DNA of 64,000 nt. It comes from Eubacteriales bacterium. GTDB lineage: Bacteria; Bacillota; Clostridia; Lachnospirales; Lachnospiraceae. Below the pieces are notes generated by a model that was not told the origin of the DNA, searched no databases, and saw only the letters and a program-made list of their open reading frames with translations. The stretch spans positions 21,671-85,670 of the forward strand of contig JAUNOK010000012.1 of assembly GCA_030537195.1 (NCBI GenBank), given 5' to 3'. The position numbers and the translations under genes are program-made. Shown here piece after piece: positions 36,119 through 46,500 of the stretch. Each line of letters starts with the position of its first letter. Position 1 is the first letter of the stretch.

Positions 36119-37474
36119 TTAAGAATTAATCTGTGCATGCACCTTGCGGCGTACTACAAGGAAACATATAACCTGCATAATTATTGTTGCCGTCCATGAT
36201 GCCGGATATGATATGAACAGATCATAAAGTGTTCTGTGGCTTGGGAATACAACGAATATCCAGAATATTCTCATACCTACTGTACCAATAACTGAAAGTA
36301 TCATTGGTACAAGGGAATATCCCATGCCACGGAGCGCTCCTGGAAACAGATCCATTATTCCACATAAGAAATATGGCACTGTTGTAATTGACAATATCTC
36401 AACACCACATTTGATAACATCTTCGCTGTTAGTGTATATCATAAGCACTTTATCACCAAAGATGTACGCGCCACAACCGAATACAAGCGATACTCCTACT
36501 GAAAGTATTGCACAGTCTATAAGTACCTTGTCCATTCTCTTTAACTTTCTCACACCGTAATTCTGGCTTGTAAAACTCATACATGCCTGTGTTATTGAAT
36601 TAATTGATGCATACAGGAAACCAAGAATATTGTTGGCTGCTGTATATCCTGCCATTGCCGTCGAACCGAATGAATTAACCGAAGACTGTAACAGTGCATT
36701 GGAGAAATTGATAACTGTACTCTGTATTCCAGCGGGAATACCTACCTGAAATATCTGCTTAAGATAACAGCCCTTTATCTTTAACTTTGAGAATCTTAAC
36801 TGATAACTTGCATCTGTCTTATACAGGCATCTTAATACAAGCACGCAGGATATAAACTGTGAAAATATTGTTGCGATTGCTACTCCCGCAACACCAAGCC
36901 CAAACACAATTACAAGCACCATATTAAGGCACGCATTTATAATTCCCGCTACAATAAGAAACATCAGTGGTCTCTTGGTATCACCAACTGCTCTAAGAAC
37001 AGCCGCACCATAGTTATAAAGCATGAAAAATGGCATACCAAGAAAATATATTCTCATATACAATGTTGAAAGATTAATTACGTCATCTGGCGTTCCCATA
37101 AGCTCGAGTGCCGGCTTTGCCATTAACAGACCGACAAGTGCCATAACAACTCCGCTTATTGCTGCAAATGTTATCGCAGTATGCACTGTTTCTGACATCT
37201 CTTTATGTTTTCCTGACGCATAGAATCTGGCGGCCAGCACATTAGCTCCTAACGAAACTCCTATAAAGAGATTAACAAACATATTAATAAGTGCTGTTGT
37301 TGAGCCAACTGCTGCCAGTGACTGGCTTCCTGCGAATCTTCCAACAACAATTATATCCACAGCATTAAACATTAACTGCAGTATTCCAGACAGCATCAGA
37401 GGCACTGAAAATGATATTAACTTATCCATTATTGTGCCATTGCACATATCTATTTCGTATTTATTCTTACTCAT
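36119..37474 (-). CDS. MATE family efflux transporter
   Basis: A 451-residue membrane protein with about twelve helices in two related halves. The MATE pattern is visible (PLMLSGILQLMFNAVDIIVVGRFAG near the N-terminus, in that order, and GIPAGIQSTVINFSNALLQ at the start of the second half). Such proteins export cationic drugs or metabolites with sodium or proton antiport. AAAGGA precedes the ATG. A terminator follows. Confidence 0.9.
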   Translation of the reverse strand: MSKNKYEIDMCNGTIMDKLISFSVPLMLSGILQLMFNAVDIIVVGRFAGSQSLAAVGSTTALINMFVNLFIGVSLGANVLAARFYASGKHKEMSETVHTAITFAAISGVVMALVGLLMAKPALELMGTPDDVINLSTLYMRIYFLGMPFFMLYNYGAAVLRAVGDTKRPLMFLIVAGIINACLNMVLVIVFGLGVAGVAIATIFSQFISCVLVLRCLYKTDASYQLRFSKLKIKGCYLKQIFQVGIPAGIQSTVINFSNALLQSSVNSFGSTAMAGYTAANNILGFLYASINSITQACMSFTSQNYGVRKLKRMDKVLIDCAILSVGVSLVFGCGAYIFGDKVLMIYTNSEDVIKCGVEILSITTVPYFLCGIMDLFPGALRGMGYSLVPMILSVIGTVGMRIFWIFVVFPSHRTLYDLFISYPASWTATIIMQVICFLVVRRKVHAQINS

Positions 37475-37506
37475 GTAAACTATCCTTTATATAACATTTA
37501 TACATA

Positions 37507-38745
37507 TCAGTCCCAATACCCCAGTTCAACGCCTTTCTTGTAGATTCCAACGCCCTTGGAATAATAACCATATGCATTAAAATGCGTCCAGTCTGAACGG
37601 AGTTTTACAGATATATATCCAAATGCCCCATACAACTCATCTATCTTCCCTGCTTTCAGACCGCAGTCACTTAATCCATTCTGAATCATATATACTCTTG
37701 TATTAAAGAAATGTTCACCAAATGCTTCTCTTAACGCCGCCTCCCATGCTGTATCATCTGTTCCAACATAGTCGTCATTATCCTCCATATATGACTGGCT
37801 GTCATCCGCTAAAGATGTTCCCGGATCATCTGTATCTCCAATTATGATGTAATTCTCACATCCAGTATAATCAATTATTGCCTGATACTGTGCAATAAGA
37901 TCATCATAATCATCCCAGCCACCATTGCTTCCCATTTCAAGTATAAGAATGTCATCCTTATGATCATATGCCACCTTAGGAGTTACAATTGTTCCCTCTG
38001 GCACATACATATATTCTGGCTGATTATATTCCGTATCATCACATATTTTTATACCAACAATAAAATCATCTATATTATATTCTTCGTTGTCATCATCTTC
38101 CCAGAATTCATAATCATCTATTTCACGTCTCTTATCAATCTGACAGAGAACACCATTTATATACACTGTATCAGGGTACTCATTATATTCAATACCGTAT
38201 CCGCTGAAATCATACATATATACAGGTTTGTCCTCATCATCCATAAAACATACATCTGTAAATGTTGTTTTATTAATGTTGATATCCCGGTCCGTATATA
38301 TTTTAAGACCTCCCGCTCTTCTTGCAATCTCTGCAGATGTTTCACCTGATACTCCAAAATTATATGTATTAATTCCTGTAAGTCTTCCCAATGTATATGG
38401 AGCTGTATAATAACTTATATCAACTCTTCCATTTTTTGTGAGTATATATGCCTCATCAGTTCCGAATCCCTCCATCATACTGTCACCCCAACAGGCTATT
38501 GATACACCGTCATCGGAATCCTCTTTTATATCATTGAAAGGGTCATCCAAATCTTCATTACCAATATTCTGTGAAACCCTGACTATCACATGTGTTTTAT
38601 CACCATGTGGTTTCGCGATTTTAGCCATATTAATAAGATTATCTTTTGTTTCTGGTTTGCTTCGTAATATTATAGCCCCCGCAATAATACCTCCTGCTAA
38701 CAAAACACTAACAATCACCCATATCGCTAATTTCTTTAATTTCAT
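37507..38745 (-). CDS. Membrane-anchored SGNH/GDSL-type hydrolase
   Basis: A 412-residue protein with an N-terminal signal anchor (residues about 7-27) and an extracytoplasmic SGNH domain. The four blocks are recognisable: the nucleophile serine in ACWGDSMMEGFG (about residue 93), the glycine block NFGVSGETSAE, the asparagine block EMGSNGGWDD, and the catalytic pair in DWTHFNAYG near residue 392. A long acidic insert (many Asp, Glu and Tyr, residues about 195-265) is unusual. Family members are esterases or deacetylases acting on cell-wall or dietary polysaccharides; the substrate is unknown. Confidence 0.82.
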   Translation of the reverse strand: MKLKKLAIWVIVSVLLAGGIIAGAIILRSKPETKDNLINMAKIAKPHGDKTHVIVRVSQNIGNEDLDDPFNDIKEDSDDGVSIACWGDSMMEGFGTDEAYILTKNGRVDISYYTAPYTLGRLTGINTYNFGVSGETSAEIARRAGGLKIYTDRDININKTTFTDVCFMDDEDKPVYMYDFSGYGIEYNEYPDTVYINGVLCQIDKRREIDDYEFWEDDDNEEYNIDDFIVGIKICDDTEYNQPEYMYVPEGTIVTPKVAYDHKDDILILEMGSNGGWDDYDDLIAQYQAIIDYTGCENYIIIGDTDDPGTSLADDSQSYMEDNDDYVGTDDTAWEAALREAFGEHFFNTRVYMIQNGLSDCGLKAGKIDELYGAFGYISVKLRSDWTHFNAYGYYSKGVGIYKKGVELGYWD

Positions 38746-38856
38746 AGACTCACCTTTTCTGCCTCTTATATATCTGGCACTTCTGTTATATCACTTATTT
38801 ATCCAACCTGCAAATACAATGAAATCCTCAAAATATTAAATTTACGCATTAAAAAA

Positions 38857-38948
38857 AGCGGGTGATGGGGTGCCAGGTGCCTGTGGCACCTTCTTGGCAC
38901 CGACCGGAGCGAAGCGGAGACCGAACCTGGGTTCGATTCACATCACCA
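38857..38948. repeat. tRNA-Gly-related palindromic element
   Basis: The left end (38857-38869) repeats the terminal 13 bases of the tRNA-Gly gene exactly, in the same direction, preceded by an A-run as at the true gene. The right end (38926-38947, CTGGGTTCGATTCACATCACC) looks like a T-arm plus acceptor end on the opposite strand. GGTGATG and CATCACC at the two ends can pair as a 7-bp stem. Between them lie GGTGCC/GGCACC hairpins and AGCGAAGCG. It cannot fold as a working tRNA, because the T-stem is broken. Confidence 0.6.
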
Positions 38949-38978
38949 TGAAATAACCACATTTTGACAAAAAAATAA

Positions 38979-39049
38979 AGCGGGTGATGGGAATCGAACC
39001 CACGTATCTAGCTTGGAAGGCTAGTGTTCTACCATTGAACTACACCCGC
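38979..39049 (-). tRNA. tRNA-Gly (anticodon TCC)
   Basis: A 71-nt tRNA. The acceptor stem is GCGGGTG/CACCCGC, the D-loop has TTCAATGGTAGA, and the anticodon arm CTAGC-CTTCCAA-GCTAG carries TCC, which reads GGA. The T-arm is GTGGG-TTCGATT-CCCAT and the discriminator base is T. CCA is not encoded. A T-rich run follows at the 3' end and may end transcription. Confidence 0.95.
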
Positions 39050-39051
39050 AT

Positions 39052-39073
39052 AAGCACTGCTATTGCAGTGCTT
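39052..39073 (-). terminator. Hairpin between the transglutaminase operon and tRNA-Gly
   Basis: AAGCACTGC (39052-39060) and GCAGTGCTT (39065-39073) form a perfect 9-bp stem with a 4-nt loop, 39 bases after the stop at 39112. No T-run follows on the minus strand, so termination there is less certain. Confidence 0.5.
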
Positions 39074-39111
39074 TGTTAAGATATCATAACCATACTTTAA
39101 AGTCAAGTATT

Positions 39112-41427
39112 TTATTGTATTTTGTATGCCGTAAATGCTGTTTTTATTCTTGTTTTCCAGCCATCGCCTGAGTAATCTGAGAATATCTCTCTTGCAAATG
39201 TCTCAAGTGTTCTAAGTTCATAGCCTTCTAATTCAATACCACCATAGACAACTTTCTCAAGAATTACACACACTCTTGCGTAATCTCCCTGCTCTATATT
39301 CTTAAATCTTGCAGCTATTACATTATCAACTTCATCCGTATTCCAGCCAAGCGTTGCCTTTATTCCTTTTACCCTGAGAAGCTGATATATGTACTGATTA
39401 AGTATTCTGGCTTTATTAGCTGTAGAACTTTGTTCATACATTTTTCTACGATGTACCCCGACAATTACATATACAAGCTGCAGTATAGCAATGAATGCCA
39501 CAACAATAATTATAATAAATGCTGCTATTCCCATTATAATAAGTCCGGTATTCCATACTTTTCTTATTATTTCATCTGTTGTACGCGTATCATTATTATT
39601 ATCATCTATAACTCTTCCTGCATCTGAATTCTTATCATCATCAACAGTCGCTGTTTTACGAACACTATCTGGAGAATTAACCATTTGCTGCAATGCAGCC
39701 GTCTCATAATAATATCCCGGTGTAACATCTATTGGCTGCCAGCCTATTCCATCAAAATACACTTCAACCCAGGCATGTGCATTATCGCCACTGACCATAA
39801 TCTGGCCCTCACTGCTACCTGCAAAGTCTGACGATGATGCATAATAACCTTCAACATACCTTGCCGGAATTCCATATGCTCTTAATGCCAATACAGCTGT
39901 TGACGCATATATTACTGCATTACCCTGATATGCATCTGTGATGTACCATTTTAAAGGATCTCTGCCTTCCGGTGCCGCCTGAATATCATCATTATATGTA
40001 AGTCTTGCCCTGAGCACTTCTCTTACTCTGCTTACGGCACTATATACACCATCTGTCTGTGCTTCATAATCATCCCAGAATATGCTGTTCATAAGTGCAT
40101 AATATTGCTTTGTTTCTGAGGTATAATTATCGTATACAAAATCTCTGTATACAGCCTCTGCCTCCACATAATTCTGCTGTTCCTGTGAGTCCGGCTGTGT
40201 AAGCCAGTCTTCAGCAATCATCAGTTCTGCCGGTCTTGCTCCTGATATCTCACTAATCTCATACTGGCTGCTTCCGCGCAATCCTTTGCCGGCATAATTC
40301 ATATCTTTATTATTCTTCTTTTTTCCCTGTATAAATGTATTAACAGAAGATGGAACATACACATAATCTCTGGATGCATTCTTTACTGTAATTCTCATTG
40401 AATTAGCTTCGGGCTTGTCCTGTCTCTCACTTAATGAATAGTATAACGCAGACTGTGACAATGGATTAAAGCCTTTGGCATCCAGCCAGTCTAACATTCC
40501 ATAATTATCGCCACCATAAGCTGAATCAGACAACTTCTTCCATGTTCCCTTCTCTGAATCATAAGATACTCCCACATATCCCTTAAGATATATATTCTTC
40601 TCCTGTTCAGACCATATCTCAAGCATATCTGAATCTGATTTCTTTAACTTTGCTGCTTCCCTGATATTGCCTTCAGGAAGCTTTGGTTCTCCATATCTTA
40701 TATCATCAATCTGTTCTCTGATATATGTTCTTGCATCTGTTACATTTTTAATTTCGTTATCATCAATACTTACTGCCATAACGAATGCGATGAATATAAT
40801 CACACACATAATCGTACTTCGGAATGTTATATAAAATGCTTTTCCACAGGCAGCCATTATTATTCCGGCAGCTATTAATGTAGTACTCGCCAGAACATTT
40901 ATATTACCGCTGAAAAGCTGTAAAAGCAGCCATATGACAATATGTATTTCGAATTGCGGAACTGCATTCTCAGATGCAAACCAGAATGCGGTCTCTCCAA
41001 TAATAACTGATACAAGAATTGCAAATGCCAGAATATCCCTATTATCACCAGTTACAGTTAATAATGCCAGACCGCCTTCATGTGCTGTATTCCAGCTATA
41101 TACCATTACATCAATCCATATTCTTGCACCATTAATTCCTCCTGTAAGCCCGGCAGGCACGAATACTGCCAGCATAGGAACTATTAATACAAGCCTTATC
41201 CATGGAAGATGTTCTTTCAGATAATATACTGCCGCACTAAACGCAATCCCCGCAATTACTGCAGGTATCAGATAATAGTACCTGTATGGCAGATATACAT
41301 CCCATGTACTTACAAAAGCCATGAGTGAAGAAACTGCCATAAGAATTGTCATAACAATTATCCATATTATTTTTTTATATCTGCTATTGTTATTATTGTC
41401 CACAACCTGGACATTTGAATGTTTCAT
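39112..41427 (-). CDS. Transglutaminase-like membrane protein with missing catalytic cysteine
   Basis: A 771-residue protein. About seven helices lie in the first 220 residues, a large extracytoplasmic part spans about 225-640, one helix is near 650, and there is a cytoplasmic tail. The transglutaminase core has GIPARYVEGYY, the histidine in DNAHAWVEVYF (about residue 550) and the aspartate in WQPIDVTPG (about 566). The position of the catalytic cysteine (normally G-x-C-x-x-F-A) reads GNAVIYA near residue 503, so the cysteine is replaced by Ala. It may bind rather than cleave or cross-link peptides. It closes the MoxR-DUF58 operon, the usual partner of TgpA-like proteins. Confidence 0.88.
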   Translation of the reverse strand: MKHSNVQVVDNNNNSRYKKIIWIIVMTILMAVSSLMAFVSTWDVYLPYRYYYLIPAVIAGIAFSAAVYYLKEHLPWIRLVLIVPMLAVFVPAGLTGGINGARIWIDVMVYSWNTAHEGGLALLTVTGDNRDILAFAILVSVIIGETAFWFASENAVPQFEIHIVIWLLLQLFSGNINVLASTTLIAAGIIMAACGKAFYITFRSTIMCVIIFIAFVMAVSIDDNEIKNVTDARTYIREQIDDIRYGEPKLPEGNIREAAKLKKSDSDMLEIWSEQEKNIYLKGYVGVSYDSEKGTWKKLSDSAYGGDNYGMLDWLDAKGFNPLSQSALYYSLSERQDKPEANSMRITVKNASRDYVYVPSSVNTFIQGKKKNNKDMNYAGKGLRGSSQYEISEISGARPAELMIAEDWLTQPDSQEQQNYVEAEAVYRDFVYDNYTSETKQYYALMNSIFWDDYEAQTDGVYSAVSRVREVLRARLTYNDDIQAAPEGRDPLKWYITDAYQGNAVIYASTAVLALRAYGIPARYVEGYYASSSDFAGSSEGQIMVSGDNAHAWVEVYFDGIGWQPIDVTPGYYYETAALQQMVNSPDSVRKTATVDDDKNSDAGRVIDDNNNDTRTTDEIIRKVWNTGLIIMGIAAFIIIIVVAFIAILQLVYVIVGVHRRKMYEQSSTANKARILNQYIYQLLRVKGIKATLGWNTDEVDNVIAARFKNIEQGDYARVCVILEKVVYGGIELEGYELRTLETFAREIFSDYSGDGWKTRIKTAFTAYKIQ

Positions 41428-41453
41428 CTATATAGCAATCTCCATTTCTGTAA

Positions 41454-42626
41454 CTAACATATTATGTGGAACTTATCAGTCTCTTCTGCATCTGCAGGTA
41501 TCTCCACAATTTCGAAACCTTCATGGGAATCAATATACATTTCCTGTCTGTCTTTAACGATATTAATAATTGTAATTCCCATATAGTTTTCTAATCCGGC
41601 AAGATTCTGTCTGTATCTTCCCGCAGATACAATTACCATTCTTGTAAAGTATTTTTCTTTATGCTCCATAAGAAAATATTCAAGTCCTGTTCCTGCCTTA
41701 TCAAGAATTCTGTAGCACATTGCCTGTGCCATCATTCTTTCGTAATCGTTGATACTTGCAATTTCTATCTCTGACAGACCGTTCTGCGTAGGAATCATAA
41801 CACAGAAATGTGCTCCCTTCTGCATAAGCTGTTCTGCAACAGCAGTTGTCATGGCTACAGCTGTATTAAGTTCATCAATATTAACCTCCTCATCACCATT
41901 ATAGTGTGCAAAATCTGGTATAATCACTACATCATAATGTGACGGTTCACTTGATTCCCTTACTATTAATTTATCTGTTTTACCTGACAATTTCCAGTGA
42001 ATTGAACGTACATCATCTCCGCTCTGATATTCCCTTGTATCAAATATTTCACTTCTGTCATTACCTTTTCTGTTCTGCATATTTCCTTCTGTCATTGTCT
42101 CGCCACGTATCATATCTGACAAACTGGCATTAACATTAAGATGCTTTGGATATATTATTGAACTGCAGTCTTTGAAAGGTTTCGTCTTAATTCTGAACAA
42201 CTTAAGCATATCCATAATATATATTGAGCGGCATTTAAAATTAAGCTCTCCACACTGACCTGCAAGCAGATTAATAGCACAGTCATTCTTTCCATCATTA
42301 AGTTCAAATAATAATGTCTTATATGTAGTACTGTTAAACATTTTGTTATATATCTCAAGTTCAACAAGTACGCTTCTTGTTACCAGAAGTCCATGTCTTG
42401 TACCTATACTCAGTGTGTATGGCAAATCCTTTCCAAACTGTCCGCTTCTTCTTACAGTAAGTCCCGCATGTATGTTAAACGCATCGCACAATAACATAAG
42501 TCCCATTATCCCTGCAATTATCACAAGCAAAACTATTGAATATGCAAGAAACGGTCTTCCAAAGAAAAACAACATAAGCATGAGTAAAACAATCAGTAAT
42601 ATATACCCTATTCTGTTAGCTTTCAT
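41454..42626 (-). CDS. DUF58 domain protein
   Basis: A 390-residue protein with two helices in the first 45 residues, then a cytoplasmic region containing the DUF58 block (YQSGDDVRSIHWKLSGKTDK, about residue 200-220) and a von Willebrand A-like fold behind it. DUF58 proteins are regular partners of MoxR ATPases and are thought to act as substrates or adaptors in assembling surface or enzyme complexes. The gene lies 15 bases after moxR and 26 before the transglutaminase-like gene. Confidence 0.9.
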   Translation of the reverse strand: MKANRIGYILLIVLLMLMLFFFGRPFLAYSIVLLVIIAGIMGLMLLCDAFNIHAGLTVRRSGQFGKDLPYTLSIGTRHGLLVTRSVLVELEIYNKMFNSTTYKTLLFELNDGKNDCAINLLAGQCGELNFKCRSIYIMDMLKLFRIKTKPFKDCSSIIYPKHLNVNASLSDMIRGETMTEGNMQNRKGNDRSEIFDTREYQSGDDVRSIHWKLSGKTDKLIVRESSEPSHYDVVIIPDFAHYNGDEEVNIDELNTAVAMTTAVAEQLMQKGAHFCVMIPTQNGLSEIEIASINDYERMMAQAMCYRILDKAGTGLEYFLMEHKEKYFTRMVIVSAGRYRQNLAGLENYMGITIINIVKDRQEMYIDSHEGFEIVEIPADAEETDKFHIIC

Positions 42627-42641
42627 GTATCATTTCCTCTC

Positions 42642-43574
42642 TTACACTGCTGCCGGCTTAATCTGTCCCTGAATCTCCATTAATATATCCCTTGCGGTAG
42701 TTCCTTCAACCTTTGCCTGTGGTCTTAAAACAAGTCTGTGTGCGCATACATCTATGAATACAGCCTGAACATCCTCAGGAATAACATAATTACGTTCTCT
42801 TAACACAGCATTTGCTTTAGCCATTTTAACAAGCGCTGTAACACCTCTTGGTGATATTCCAAGTGATACCATAGAATGTTTTCTTGTCTCTTCACACAGA
42901 TGTATAGCATACTCTAATACCTGGTCTGAAGTCTTGACCGAAGCCAGATATTTCTGTACATCAAGTATATTCTGTGCATCCGTTACTGTTTTGATTTCAC
43001 TTGTTGCATCTTCCTTATTCTGCATATTTATTATCTTCATCTGATTCTCAAGTGTCGGATAACCAATTGATAAGCATACCATAAATCTGTCAAGCTGCGA
43101 TTCTGGAAGTGCCTGTGTTCCTGCTGAACCAAGCGGATTCTGTGTTGCTATACATACAAAAGGACTTGGAAGTCTGTGTGTTATTCCATCGATTGTAACC
43201 GAATGTTCTTCCATTACTTCCAGCAGGGCTGCCTGTGTTTTAGGCGAAGTTCTGTTAATCTCATCCGCAAGAAGTAACTGACACATTGCTGCTCCTTCAA
43301 CATATTCAAATGTGTTCTTCTCTCTGTTAAACATTGTAAATCCAGTTATATCAGAAGGGAGCGTATCTGTTGTAAACTGTATTCTTTTATTATTAAGTCC
43401 AAGGGCTTTAGAAAATGATACCGCAAGAGTTGTCTTTCCAACTCCCGGACAATCTTCCAACAGAATATGTCCACCTGCATAGATAGTCATAAGCACTTTC
43501 TCAATAATATCCCTGCTTCCGATAAATCCTTTGCTTACCTCAGCTATAATTCTTCTCGACTGTTCAACTATCAT
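42642..43574 (-). CDS. MoxR-family AAA+ ATPase
   Basis: A 310-residue AAA ATPase of the MoxR class. It shows Walker A (GVGKTTLAVSFSKAL, about residue 41), Walker B (LLLADEINRTSPKTQAAL, about residue 105) and sensor 1 (CIATQNPLGSAGTQALPE). The helical lid contains ISPRGVTALVKMAKA. MoxR proteins act as chaperones for VWA-type partners, here the DUF58 protein. Its ATG overlaps the stop of the leucine-rich-repeat gene (ATGA). Confidence 0.93.
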   Translation of the reverse strand: MIVEQSRRIIAEVSKGFIGSRDIIEKVLMTIYAGGHILLEDCPGVGKTTLAVSFSKALGLNNKRIQFTTDTLPSDITGFTMFNREKNTFEYVEGAAMCQLLLADEINRTSPKTQAALLEVMEEHSVTIDGITHRLPSPFVCIATQNPLGSAGTQALPESQLDRFMVCLSIGYPTLENQMKIINMQNKEDATSEIKTVTDAQNILDVQKYLASVKTSDQVLEYAIHLCEETRKHSMVSLGISPRGVTALVKMAKANAVLRERNYVIPEDVQAVFIDVCAHRLVLRPQAKVEGTTARDILMEIQGQIKPAAV

Positions 43575-46500
43575 TCTTCTGTATTCTCCCTTTCTATAAT
43601 CATTTGATTCAGCTGTTCTTTACTTATAAGTCCAGACCATGCATCAATATATGCATCTTTAGTTCCCTGTGGAACGATTATTGTTATGTTTACGTTATTA
43701 ATGCCGAAGCTGAATGTACCATTATTATCTGCAATAAGCTGCACCGGAACATCACCAAGGAATTCTATTGTAAGCTTTCCTTCTTTTCCTCCTGTGTTAA
43801 CAAATGCCTCAGAATATATACCCACAAGATTATCTGCTATAGTAACATGTGAAAGTCCATGCGCCTTTTCAAATGCTCTGCTTCCTATGTAATCTACGAA
43901 CCATCCATCAGGCAATCCTAAGTAATCACTTGTAAAATCAATATTTTCTATATATGATGGTGTTTCTATAAGTGTGATAAGTCCATCAGTCACTCTCATC
44001 GGATAGTATCCTGTAGGTTCATCTATCTGCTCATATCCCATCATCTTTCTTATATAATTCTCAGTCACAAGAAGTCTTTCTCTAACTGTTGCATCAACTT
44101 TTTCATTCGTTGGAAGTGTCGCTGTATCCCAGTCGATAAGCTCGCTCTGGATTCCACTCCACATATCAAGATAAGGAGATCCATAATATATGCCTGTATA
44201 ACCGCACATAATATAACGCCATGATAATATATAACTTTCTTCTGTACCTTCTGGCACAATCAGCTTTATATGTTCAGCTTCTTCTTCCTTAGTCCATGCA
44301 TAATTAAACTGGAATCCATAACTTCCATATATCACAAGCTGTGGTGGCTCATAATTATTAAACTTTATGCTTTCAAGCGCATTACATTCATTAAACAATC
44401 CAGCATATAATACTCCCATCCATGAATCAAAAGCTCCGAATTCAGCGTTCTTAAGTGATGTACATGTATTAAATACTTCTTCTCCCAGATAATATATTGT
44501 ACCCTTTATTGATACATTTGTAATTCCGGTACATCCACTAAATGCCATATCATAAAGCAGCATTCCCTGCTCTGCACTTATATTAACATCACCTGAAAGT
44601 CCAGAATTAATGAATGCTCCATTCTGAATACTAAATAGCCAGTCCAGGCCTTCCCAGTTGATTGTGAATCCTTCTTTATTACCAGCATCTGCAAATGCAT
44701 ACTTATTAATATACATTATGCCTGATGGAATCTCTATACTTCCAGACAAGTCACTTCCTGACCTAATAAGAACAAATTCCTGTCCGTTAGCATCAGCTCC
44801 ATAAAGCAGTCTGCTTCCACCTGCATCAACTAATTTGAACCGCTCAATACCACTAACTCCTGAGACACTGTCTGTATTGCTGCCATATCCTGAAGTCCCG
44901 CTAAGTATAAAGAAATAATCGTTTCTGTCAACTCCAGTTTCATATCTGTCTGATATATGCGGATTATAGCCATCTGTCATAACTGCATTCATCGCATTAG
45001 ATGCTACAAATCTCAATGCTTCACAACCTTCAAATGCCCTGTTGCCTATTACTATAGTATCTGTTGTCTCTATTAACACTCCCTGTAATGAAATACAGTT
45101 TCTGAATGCTTCATATCCTATCTCTGTAACATCTTCAGGAAGTGTCACCCATACAAGATTCCTACATTCTGCAAAACACTCGGAATCAATTTCGTTAATA
45201 ACAATCAGTCCATTCTCAATAATTCCATTAAATTCTGTAATATCCTCAGGTGCCCTTACAAGAATGTTCTCTTTAACACCATCTTTTTCTACATTGTAAT
45301 ATGAGTAACCGTCTGTCGAAACCTTCATGACATATACCTGTATATTATCTTTTCCAGCTTCGTCCAGCTGGCTTAATACACTATCTCTCTGTCTTTCACT
45401 TGAACAAAGGATTGTTTCGACAGAACTGTTCTTCAGGCAGTCTTTTTCAAATATAACATCACTTTTATCTGGCATTACAAGTTTCTTTACATTATCTGCA
45501 TCATCAAAAGCTGTACTCCCTATGCTCTCTATATCATCTGACATAATGACACTTGAACCTGTTCCTTTTATTACCCGGCTCAATTTCCCGCTGTTATTAA
45601 CAACTGTAGTTCTTATTACCTTATATGTAACATCTGGCTGTTCTTCAGTTGCTATAAGGCACTGTGTATTGGCAAGAGCCTGATAATTATTCAATATGAA
45701 ATCATCCAGGACATTCTCATCTACAGTTATGCTGCATTTGTCCAGATAATTGTAATTAATGTCCGGCATCTCTGATATATCCTGCATTCCTAAATTCAGA
45801 CTCTTAAGATTATTGCTTTCTGTAAGATTAACACTCTTAATTCCCGATCTGATAGTAAGTTCTTTCATATTATACGGGATGCCTATTATCATGGTCTCCT
45901 GCTTATCAAGAAGGACTCCTGAATATGATGTATAATTAGGATTATCTTCTGCTACTTCAAAGCCTTCTCTGATTAACAAGTTAGTTCCATCATTATTAAC
46001 ATATATAACAGATTCCGGAATATTGATATAATCAATATCAAGCTTATCTTCCAGCTCTACTGCCTGAATATACTGAGGTACATCCAACGTTCCTATATGA
46101 CTGACACCTGATGATGTATAACTATTTATGCCGGATATTCTGACAAGTGTCTGTAATGAACAATATACATTACCTGCTGCATCAACACGTCCATCATAAT
46201 TAAGCCATTTGTTCTTTATCTTTACTTTATAGCTGCTATCAATTGATACCATATCTGCCGGCTGCAAAATATGTCTTCCCACTTCAGCCGTATACATCCA
46301 TGGAACCATTCTTCCATTTTCTTTCCATCCAGGAAAAAGCCTTGTAATCTCTTCACCATCAAACAGGCTCCTCTGATACTGGTACAGATTAACAACACTT
46401 CCCACATCAGGATACTGGTTATAATTAAGCACTTTGCTGCTGTTAATAACCTCATTCTCAGATTTGATTGAATCTGAAAGAACATATAACTTATTATCCT

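Noticed and set aside
38857..38948. Second functional tRNA gene
   Set aside because: Only the acceptor-like ends match a tRNA; there is no anticodon arm and the T-stem does not pair.
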